A stretch of 14,053 nucleotides of DNA from Euryarchaeota archaeon UBA54 (GTDB lineage Archaea > Thermoplasmatota > Poseidoniia > Poseidoniales > Thalassarchaeaceae), in assembly GCA_002495735.1 (NCBI GenBank), contig DAGM01000027.1, positions 14,299 to 28,351 of the forward strand, written 5' to 3'. A model generated the notes under the pieces. That model was not told the DNA's origin. It saw nothing but the letters and a program-made list of their open reading frames with translations, and did not search any database. Below, piece by piece: positions 7,692 through 14,053 of the stretch (position 1 is its first letter; each line of letters opens with the position of its first letter). A program made the translations under genes and the position numbers.

Positions 7692-8246
7692 CTACAGGAA
7701 TCGGTACTGTGACTTGTCGGCGAATATCTCCATTGTCCACTCTCCCACATTGTGAGTCCATCTCTCGCTCCTCTGGCCGGAGTAGGAGTCGTAGTAGAGC
7801 AATATCTCGATGGTGTAGTTCTCCCACACTGAGGCGCCGTCGACCAGCAGTTCCATGTCATCCCCTGATACTGAAGAGTGCGCCGGTAGGTAGTCTCTGA
7901 GGAATGATGATCGAGAAATCTCTATTCCCTCTGAGTCGATGAATCTAACCTGTAGATCGATGTCTTCGATGGTACGGCTGCCATCGTTGTCGAGTTCAAT
8001 CAGAACTACGTGGCCGGGACCTCCTTGTCGGTACACCACGTCTACACTAACACGGTCATATGGAACGATCCAGGTCAGTACGAACAGGGTTGCTATGAGC
8101 AAAAGTATGACCGTCATAGAGGCGAAAATTACTCGGGTGGGTGAGATGTGTCTCCTAGCTTCATCCTCAATTCGCTCTAACACCTCGTGGGCAATCTGGG
8201 TGTCGGCCTCCTCGTCCTCGCTCCTTAGCCTCTCCAGAAGACCCAT
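7692..8246 (-). CDS. Small single-pass membrane protein with an outer beta-rich domain, coupled to the 1461-residue secreted protein
   Basis: Unrecognised family, 184 residues. A charged, probably helical N-terminal segment (about 1-36, rich in Glu, Asp and Arg, with a coiled-coil-like HEVLERIEDEARRH stretch) is followed by a single hydrophobic helix (about 39-61). About 120 mostly beta-strand residues follow, with a CARDB/NEW3-like pattern (VVLIELDNDGSRTIEDIDLQ). The probable topology is N-inside, C-outside. The ATG at 8246 is preferred over the in-frame GTG at 8255, because that GTG falls inside a perfect GGAGGTGAT ribosome site (8251-8259). The stop of the upstream gene is only 1 nt away, so translation of the two is probably coupled. 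An obvious hypothesis is that this protein holds the unanchored upstream product at the membrane; that is inference. Confidence 0.88.
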   Translation of the reverse strand: MGLLERLRSEDEEADTQIAHEVLERIEDEARRHISPTRVIFASMTVILLLIATLFVLTWIVPYDRVSVDVVYRQGGPGHVVLIELDNDGSRTIEDIDLQVRFIDSEGIEISRSSFLRDYLPAHSSVSGDDMELLVDGASVWENYTIEILLYYDSYSGQRSERWTHNVGEWTMEIFADKSQYRFL

Positions 8247-8247
8247 C

Positions 8248-11200
8248 TCAATCACCTCCCATGAACGTCGCGAGTATCGTAAGAATCGCAGAGGAGAATG
8301 GCTCGATGACCATCACGTGCTTGGTCGAGCCGCTCATACCTGGAACCATATTGAGCAGTGAGAGATCGGAGGCCAGTCCATTGACCCCTAGGGTCGTACC
8401 GGTCGGAATACCATCGGTAACCTGAGCGTCGAGGAGGACGCCCCTGAGATCGAACTCATGGCCCTCGATAACGGCTGAGGCACGGGCCGAGACAATGATT
8501 CTCTCACCCTGAACGTCATCCACCTCGATGATGCTGTATGGACCAACTATCTCCCTGATGTTGACCGTGGCCCGCTGCAGATTCTCACCCAGAGCCTCCA
8601 TCTCCTCGAGGACCAATGGAGGTGTGACAGGGACGTTGCTCATCCTGATGTACAGGCGTTCGACCCCATCGCCACCTGATCTGATGGAGAGACCAAACGT
8701 CTGGGTGGTACTAATCGACATGAAATCGGACATTCCCTCGGCTAGTAGGATTGTGTCTCCTCTCTTGTTTATCGCCCTACCAAAGACCTCTATGTACAAT
8801 GACATACCCTCCGCGGAAGCCCTGAAGTCAAGCGTCGGGGTTCCTTGGAAAGCCAGATTTTGAGTTATGTCGAACTCAAGCGAAGGGGCTGTCGTCAGGT
8901 TGATCCAGCCGGGGACATCGGTCAGGAAAACCGTTGCCGGCCACCATGCTGAATCCAGCCACTGCATCTGCTGCATCATGATGGCCCCGACAGCAGAACC
9001 GTCTCGCCTGTACTGTTCGGGGACGGTCATGTCAATGGATATCGCCGTGCCTATGCTAGCTTGCAGATCGACGGTCTCTGGGATATCCTGAATCATCACC
9101 TCAGTCCTGCTTCCCGCCTCTCTATTGATGAGCAGGACGTGGACCCAGTCCAGTCTCTCGGAGAGGACGTAGTGGGTCGAGGTTGTGACCTCTGTTATCT
9201 CGCCTACCGATCTGATTTCGAACACCGCATCGAGTCCGAGATTAGTAGGTGCTCCGACAGTCAGACCCTGAAGGGTCAATAGCAGATCTTGGCCATTAAT
9301 CCCATAGATCTGGACCATGAGCTCGCTGTGCGCCGGAACCCAACCTTCGAGACCCATGCTGATGCCCCAATCCTGGCCATTGAGCTTGTTCTGCCTAGTA
9401 ATCGAGAAGTCGATTAATGGAGGAAGTTCGGGCAACCAAATCCTCAGGTGGAAGCCATCGGAGATTCCCGTTGGAGACGCCTTGAAGGCAACTCCGTGAA
9501 CCCATGTGGGTGCCTTAATCGAGCCGTCTCCGTGCACAGCCTCCACGGTTAGGTCGAATGTCGAGTCGGCCTCCAGTTGGAGGCCAAAGGAGAAGTCCTC
9601 ATCGGACTCCGAGCTGGTGGAAATGTCAGAGGTGATGCCTGACAGGACACTGTTTACCGACCTGCCGAGGTCGGCGAATCCGCTGATGAAGAAAGCGACT
9701 CCGGAAAGCCCATTTGAAGTGTTGAATTCAGGCACGTCGAGGCTGGATCCTGAGTCGGATCCGGTCGGTATCTGTATTCCAACGGTGGATGGGAGTGGAT
9801 CTATCGAGGCCATTACGGAGAGTGAGTCGCCTCCCACAGTCGGTGCGTGGTCAACGTTGATGCTCAATGCTCGATCACCGGACACCGATATCTGAGCGGT
9901 TCCCCTACCGGTCGGACCCGAGGCCCCCATCTCGATTGGTTCCGTCCAACTAATCTCGCTGAGTCCGGTCAGTCTGGCTGAGATGCTAGAGGTCCCGGTT
10001 ATCTGATCATGATGGAAGAGGAAGTGGTCACCAGTCATCCTGACTGGTTCAGTTGAATTGCTGATCTGCGCCTCGATGGACGAGATGGGAGTGGAGGAGG
10101 ACCACCCGGTGATGATACCTGATGTGGTGCTGAACGAGTCGGGCACGCCGATTATGGTCGCCGCCTGACGCTGCGTGCCGTCCATACCCGTGTAAACAAT
10201 CGATTCGATTCCAGTCGAAGCGAGGTATTCCATTCCGCTCGATGAGACTTGTATGGAGATAATGTCAGGGATGTCACTGAGTGTCAGGGCCTGGAAGGAG
10301 GCGCCTTCGAGCATTTCTGAGGGATGCTCAATGTAAGTGAACCCGAATGCTTCGTTTGAGGAGGTTCGCAGACTCATGAGTTGCTCGTCTAGCTCATCGT
10401 CGTCAACCAATGAGAAAGCCACCAGTCCACTGAAGCGGATGCTGGCCGCTACCGGAACCAAGGGATCTATGGGGCCGTTCCTTCCGTTCACGGTTTCCAG
10501 TCCTCTGTCTTTTGCCAGAAGGAGGTGGTCGCCTAGCATGACCGGATGCGAACTGGAGCCTATCTGAACCGAGACTGATTGAATTGGCATGTCGGCCCGG
10601 GTCACCAGCCAGTTATCTGTCAGCAGCAGGTGGAACGTGCGCCCTTGCAAGCCGCTGGTCCCATCGAGGCCACCGCTGATAACATCGACAACCGCAGACG
10701 GGATGTCGTTCAGCACGTTACCGATATCTAAGAACAGGTCGACGATATTGATTAGTACATTGTCGACTATCTTCGAGACGAAATCTAGGCTGTCCTCAGA
10801 ATCTAGGCTGTTATCGACTGCCGCCCCTCCTCCTAACTCGAATGAGCCGTATAGAACAATGGCCGTAGGGACGTCTCTTGCGGAGATGTGAATCTTGCGG
10901 TGATCCCCTGATGCACCCTCGCGCAGGAACCACGAGTCGTAGTCGATTTCTTCCACAGACTGTACCGAACGGAGTAATATCAGCGTTTTAGGAGGATTTG
11001 CCGGATTGACAGGCAGTGTCGGATCATCGACGTTCTCACTGTTGTCTCGGCTGAAGTTCTTGATTCCTAAGATTAGCCCCAGCCTCGAAGGGAGTTCTCC
11101 GGGCAGCTGCGACTGCGAGCCGTCTGAACCGAGCATCCTGAACACGCGCTCAATCTCACCAGGAGACAATGAGCCCGCGGGCATTCCGCGGAGCCAACCG

Positions 11201-12633
11201 ACAGAGTCGGTCACATTGCCCCTGCTGCCATCGTCGGATTCCGAGGGCGGGAGCTCGGAACGGTTCTCGTGAAAGTGGATGTGCAGATCAGTCCTCTGAT
11301 CGGCCCAATACTCAATAGTAGTCAGTCCATTCTCGCCGTCGACTAGACCGTTCTCCGGCAGCACGCTGTCCGTTCTGATGATGATGTCGACCTCCTCTGG
11401 GATGATGACTGCGTCTTTGTTGGGGTGGAATGAAAGTTCAACGTAGGCCAACTCCCAGAGATCCCTGTCGCCGTTATCGTCCGGAGGAGAGAAGTGTAGG
11501 TATCCAAAGCCGGCGGCTACCCCGCAGTTCAACTCTATATGTGAGGCATACAGCAACTCATCGGGCGAGTATCGATCAGGGCAATCGGACTGACCGGGAG
11601 TTCTGATCTCGATGGCGTAGGGCGCTGAGATCGAGGCGAAGGTGATGCCGGATTCGTCGACTCCCGAGCCAATGATTCCAAGAGTGAATGCCTGAATGAG
11701 GGTGAACAACAGGTCGCTGCTGGCTTCCGAGATATCGAAGTAGAATCTCTCGATTCCGATTCGGAGAATGAAGTCCTCGGGTTGGGTGTTGAATCTCGAG
11801 TCAACTACCCAGATGTAGGATTCGCCTTCTTCGAGGGCAAGTATGGAGTCTTGACCGGAATATGCGAAGGCCTTGATTAAAGATACCTGCAGTGAGTCCA
11901 TTTGATTCCAGTCTGGGTCGTTCCGGCTGGAGTCTAGTACCTTGACCGCATACGAAATGCCGGGCTCGATCCACAGCACCCCTTCTTCGAATCCCCAGCC
12001 GCCCAGGAACTCCCAAGAGATTTTCAGTCCGACCTCGATGTCATCGTCCCCATCATTATCGATGTCGACTTCGTGCAGAAGCGGATCGGAGTTGATGTCG
12101 AATAGAGAAAGCAGGTTAGCAGAGAATGTCACCACCTCATAGCTCTGAATCGTGTTACCCTCGAGGTCGATGTACTCCGTCCAGATTACGTAATCGGTCA
12201 GATTTATCAGAGTCTGCCAGATGTTGTCAACCTGTCCGGGAGGACCGCTGTTGGGGTTCAACAGCAGGTTGTAGGGCCCCGGATGCTGGGGTTGCGGTGG
12301 GGCGGTCGTCACCATACTCGCTCCATCTATGGTCCCATTCACATTGGCGAGAGGGTCGGAGGGTCCGGTCGGCATTACCGAGTTGAAGATTCCTTCGATG
12401 GTCGGTTGGGCCAGTTGCGCAACGGAGTTGCTATCCAGCATCTCTTGGCGTTCCTCGAGTACTTTGGACAGTTGACCAAGTACCTCAAAGTCCTGAGATT
12501 CTATTCTCGCCTCGCCGCTCACCGCAGAGAAGGGAGAAAGGATGGGGAGCAAGAACAGCAGGGCCATCAGCAGGGTATGCGAATTGTTCGCCCTCGGCGC
12601 CCTACAGACTAGTCGGACACCAGTGTTGCCCAT
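8248..12633 (-). CDS. 1461-residue secreted protein of unknown family with an internal repeat
   Basis: I do not recognise this family. It begins with a signal peptide (basic stretch to about residue 18, hydrophobic core about 20-37). There is a Ca-binding-like loop DIDNDGDDDIE at about 190-200. An extracellular cysteine pair (C351, C370) fits a disulfide. The rest is long and beta-strand rich. From about residue 583 to the end a short motif (hydrophobic-x-[D/N/G]-hydrophobic-Pro followed by alternating hydrophobic residues) recurs about ten times, with Pro near 589, 683, 789, 831, 948, 1071, 1185, 1241, 1335 and 1410. Two segments, 682-710 and 848-877, are clear copies (PI-x-S-x-x-x-QI, then a GDH-x-L motif). 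No membrane anchor is evident; the last 18 residues are only mildly hydrophobic. The ATG at 12633 has a perfect AGGAGGTG site 5 nt upstream. It is probably a surface or extracellular structural protein. Confidence 0.9.
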   Translation of the reverse strand: MGNTGVRLVCRAPRANNSHTLLMALLFLLPILSPFSAVSGEARIESQDFEVLGQLSKVLEERQEMLDSNSVAQLAQPTIEGIFNSVMPTGPSDPLANVNGTIDGASMVTTAPPQPQHPGPYNLLLNPNSGPPGQVDNIWQTLINLTDYVIWTEYIDLEGNTIQSYEVVTFSANLLSLFDINSDPLLHEVDIDNDGDDDIEVGLKISWEFLGGWGFEEGVLWIEPGISYAVKVLDSSRNDPDWNQMDSLQVSLIKAFAYSGQDSILALEEGESYIWVVDSRFNTQPEDFILRIGIERFYFDISEASSDLLFTLIQAFTLGIIGSGVDESGITFASISAPYAIEIRTPGQSDCPDRYSPDELLYASHIELNCGVAAGFGYLHFSPPDDNGDRDLWELAYVELSFHPNKDAVIIPEEVDIIIRTDSVLPENGLVDGENGLTTIEYWADQRTDLHIHFHENRSELPPSESDDGSRGNVTDSVGWLRGMPAGSLSPGEIERVFRMLGSDGSQSQLPGELPSRLGLILGIKNFSRDNSENVDDPTLPVNPANPPKTLILLRSVQSVEEIDYDSWFLREGASGDHRKIHISARDVPTAIVLYGSFELGGGAAVDNSLDSEDSLDFVSKIVDNVLINIVDLFLDIGNVLNDIPSAVVDVISGGLDGTSGLQGRTFHLLLTDNWLVTRADMPIQSVSVQIGSSSHPVMLGDHLLLAKDRGLETVNGRNGPIDPLVPVAASIRFSGLVAFSLVDDDELDEQLMSLRTSSNEAFGFTYIEHPSEMLEGASFQALTLSDIPDIISIQVSSSGMEYLASTGIESIVYTGMDGTQRQAATIIGVPDSFSTTSGIITGWSSSTPISSIEAQISNSTEPVRMTGDHFLFHHDQITGTSSISARLTGLSEISWTEPIEMGASGPTGRGTAQISVSGDRALSINVDHAPTVGGDSLSVMASIDPLPSTVGIQIPTGSDSGSSLDVPEFNTSNGLSGVAFFISGFADLGRSVNSVLSGITSDISTSSESDEDFSFGLQLEADSTFDLTVEAVHGDGSIKAPTWVHGVAFKASPTGISDGFHLRIWLPELPPLIDFSITRQNKLNGQDWGISMGLEGWVPAHSELMVQIYGINGQDLLLTLQGLTVGAPTNLGLDAVFEIRSVGEITEVTTSTHYVLSERLDWVHVLLINREAGSRTEVMIQDIPETVDLQASIGTAISIDMTVPEQYRRDGSAVGAIMMQQMQWLDSAWWPATVFLTDVPGWINLTTAPSLEFDITQNLAFQGTPTLDFRASAEGMSLYIEVFGRAINKRGDTILLAEGMSDFMSISTTQTFGLSIRSGGDGVERLYIRMSNVPVTPPLVLEEMEALGENLQRATVNIREIVGPYSIIEVDDVQGERIIVSARASAVIEGHEFDLRGVLLDAQVTDGIPTGTTLGVNGLASDLSLLNMVPGMSGSTKHVMVIEPFSSAILTILATFMGGD
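8251..8259 (-). promoter_or_regulatory. Ribosome binding site GGAGGTGAT for the 184-residue protein
   Basis: GGAGGTGAT is a perfect match to the archaeal anti-Shine-Dalgarno end of 16S rRNA, 4 nt before the ATG at 8246. It is formed by the last three codons (Gly-Gly-Asp) of the 1461-residue gene. It decides the start: the in-frame GTG at 8255 is part of this site, not an initiation codon. Confidence 0.85.
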
Positions 12634-12715
12634 GCTCGCACCTCCTAGAGGTGCGCTATAGGGTATTGCCCTACAGGAACCGGCTTTGCATCGAATAACC
12701 GAGACTGTAGGTGAA
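12634..12715 (-). other. 82-nt leader between the zinc-ribbon membrane protein and the 1461-residue protein
   Basis: Contains two successive inverted repeats: a small one at 12659-12673 (5-bp arms TAGGG/CCCTA) and a perfect 8-bp one at 12637-12655 next to the start codon. An AT-rich TTATTC (about 12692-12697, minus strand) could be a weak TATA-like element. No U-tract terminator is seen. Confidence 0.55.
12637..12655 (-). promoter_or_regulatory. Hairpin that encloses the Shine-Dalgarno of the 1461-residue gene
   Basis: On the transcript strand the order is CGCACCTC, loop TAG, GAGGTGCG, then AGC and the ATG at 12633. The arms pair perfectly over 8 bp (12648-12655 with 12637-12644). The ribosome site AGGAGGTG (12639-12646) has six of its eight bases in the 3' arm, pairing with an anti-Shine-Dalgarno-like CACCTC. 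Folded mRNA would hide the ribosome site; unfolding by a helicase, heat, a ligand or an upstream ribosome would expose it. The structure is seen; the regulatory role is inferred. Confidence 0.7.
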
Positions 12716-14053
12716 TCATCCTAGGCTGATTGATTCAATCGAGCCGCAGTGAGGGCAAGCTGTCCTAGCGGCGTCGACTCCAGGGGGCAGTTCGACTTCG
12801 AACTTCTTGTCGCACGAAGAGCAATTCTGGCGAACTTTTCGGTCCGGCTCCGACTCAATCTCCTCAGGTTGGAAGACCTCAGTTTCGTCCTCACCAGGAG
12901 ACCAGTTTGACGCGGTTTCCTCAGTCTGAGAATCGTGCAAGTAATCGACGTCCTCTCTCTCGACAGAGTCATCTTCATCGAACTCGGATAGGATTTCTCT
13001 GGCAGGACTTGGGCCTGAGAAATCCTCTTCTTCGGATGACTGTAGCAGCGCTGCGATATCGGGATCCAGTTCCTCCCCCTCAGGTTCACCCATTGCAGTG
13101 GAGATACCTTGGGTCGAACCTGACATCCCGCTCGAGAAGTCACCGAAGACCTGCTGGGCAGGCTGCTCGATATGCACGGCGGGCTCTGCTCCGCCCCACA
13201 TGGCCTTCTGCTCCTCAATCGAGGGGACCGCGGATACAGGCTGCTCGGGCTCATTATCCTCGGCAATCATCGCTGCGAGTCTGCGATTTGACATGAATCT
13301 CCAAGTCAACAAAGCAATCAGAATTACCGCTATGAGGGCACCTGCGGCCATGAGTCCCAGCTGCATCAAATCCAATTCATCATCCTCGATGCCGCTGAGC
13401 ACATTGACCAGCACCTCAAACTCGGAAACCAGCCCGGCGTCGTTCTCGATCTGGCAGACTACAGTCATGGGGCCTGAGGCGCCGTAGCTCCACAGCACCG
13501 AGTCACCAAAGCCATCGTCGTCGTTCCTCGGGTCGCCGTCGGAATCGGAGTCTACATTACTATCGAAATCCCACGAGAACAACAGGTTGTTCGACTCGGC
13601 ATCGCTGACGTTGGCCTCGAAGCGGAAGGTTTGGCCTATCTGCAGGTTCACCTCCTCCTGGTGCGTTCCGATGACCGGCAGGGTGGAGTCGTACAGATCG
13701 ATAGTTGCGGTGTCCTCGGAAACCATGCCCGAGTTGTCGGTGACCTTCAGAGTGATGGTGTGGAGTCCGGCGGAGTAACTGGAGTTGAATAAGTGGTTGA
13801 ACACGGTTGCTCCTTCATCGCTGCCCGAATTGGTCCGTATCAGAACATCATCGACGAACCACTCAATCGTGGCGATGCCCCAATTATCGCTCACCTGCCC
13901 ACTGAGTACCACATCGTCCCCGTATGTGCGTTCTAGTATCGCAGAGACTCCAATGCTCACTTCGGGCTCGGAGATGTCTGCGACCTCAATTGACTGATAC
14001 GAGCTGGCGCTACGCGCGTCAATCGCCACTACAGTGAGTCTGATGGTGACATT
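12716..14053 (-). CDS. Ig/PKD-like type I membrane protein with a cytoplasmic zinc ribbon (N-terminal part outside the window)
   Basis: The reading frame is open to the right edge, so the N-terminus and signal peptide are missing; 445 residues are visible. The GTG at 14029 lies within a beta-strand (LTVVAIDA) and is not taken as the start. Two Ig/PKD-like modules lie at about 25-125 and 126-220. The second has an Asp-rich, Ca-binding-like insert (SWDFDSN then DSDSDGDPRNDDDG), typical of archaeal PKD-like proteins. One membrane helix is at about 230-252. A low-complexity acidic tail of about 150 residues follows. It ends in a zinc ribbon, C411-x2-C414, then C433-x2-C436 (CSSC, CPHC), resembling MJ0042-type ribbons. 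The stop is 82 nt before the 1461-residue gene. Function unknown; the design suggests surface contact coupled to an inner binding surface. Confidence 0.92.
   Translation of the reverse strand, partial: NVTIRLTVVAIDARSASSYQSIEVADISEPEVSIGVSAILERTYGDDVVLSGQVSDNWGIATIEWFVDDVLIRTNSGSDEGATVFNHLFNSSYSAGLHTITLKVTDNSGMVSEDTATIDLYDSTLPVIGTHQEEVNLQIGQTFRFEANVSDAESNNLLFSWDFDSNVDSDSDGDPRNDDDGFGDSVLWSYGASGPMTVVCQIENDAGLVSEFEVLVNVLSGIEDDELDLMQLGLMAAGALIAVILIALLTWRFMSNRRLAAMIAEDNEPEQPVSAVPSIEEQKAMWGGAEPAVHIEQPAQQVFGDFSSGMSGSTQGISTAMGEPEGEELDPDIAALLQSSEEEDFSGPSPAREILSEFDEDDSVEREDVDYLHDSQTEETASNWSPGEDETEVFQPEEIESEPDRKVRQNCSSCDKKFEVELPPGVDAARTACPHCGSIESISLG

Noticed and set aside
8253..8255. GTG at 8255 as start of the small membrane protein
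   Set aside because: This GTG is part of a perfect GGAGGTGAT ribosome site that serves the ATG at 8246; starting there would leave no site upstream.
8248..8304. Archaeosortase-type sorting signal at the C-terminus of the 1461-residue protein
   Set aside because: The end (EPFSSAILTILATFMGGD) has a short hydrophobic run but lacks a PGF-type motif, a full membrane span and a basic tail.
14027..14029. GTG at 14029 as start of the right-edge protein
   Set aside because: The frame stays open to base 14053 and the residues before it (NVTIRLTV) continue a beta-strand. There is no signal peptide, which this topology needs. The gene is cut by the window edge.
1..14053. tRNA, rRNA, CRISPR, insertion sequence or attachment site
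   Set aside because: Gaps are all under 100 nt, with no cloverleaf, no regularly spaced direct repeats, no transposase or integrase and no terminal repeats.

Overview
The window looks like a chromosomal piece of a marine euryarchaeon, most likely Marine Group II (Poseidoniales). This is inferred, not proven. The reasons are perfect archaeal-type Shine-Dalgarno sites (AGGAGGTG, GGAGGTGAT), very large secreted proteins built of Ig-like, CARDB-like and NEW3-like modules with one C-terminal membrane helix, an Asp-rich PKD-like module, and a Nuo-type complex I gene alongside. Base composition is moderate in GC and even throughout. No mobile element, RNA gene or CRISPR array was seen.

All six genes lie on the minus strand and are read from high to low coordinates. 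They are: (1) 12716-14053, the C-terminal part of an Ig/PKD-like membrane protein with a cytoplasmic zinc ribbon; (2) 8248-12633, a 1461-residue secreted orphan with an internal repeat; (3) 7692-8246, a 184-residue single-pass membrane protein that starts 1 nt after gene 2 stops; (4) 3127-7620, a 1497-residue subtilase (S8) with an intact triad, many Ig-like modules, a membrane helix and a cytoplasmic RING/PHD-like zinc domain; (5) 367-3060, a type I membrane protein of about seven NEW3-like modules; (6) 1-275, the start of nuoA (complex I subunit A), cut by the left edge.

Gaps between genes are short (91, 66, 71, 1 and 82 nt), so there is no stretch above 300 nt without a gene. Every gap except the 1-nt junction holds a compact GC-rich inverted repeat with a 3-4 nt loop. 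In two cases, before gene 2 and before nuoA, the 3' arm contains the Shine-Dalgarno bases, which suggests control of translation by mRNA folding.

Taken together, genes 1-5 look like a cell-surface set: a membrane-anchored protease, a large soluble or loosely attached surface protein with its own coupled membrane partner, and anchored Ig-like stalk proteins. Two of these proteins carry a metal-binding domain on the inner side of the membrane, which could link outside processing or adhesion to something inside. nuoA probably begins a separate nuo operon. The joint function of genes 1-5 is inference from layout and architecture.
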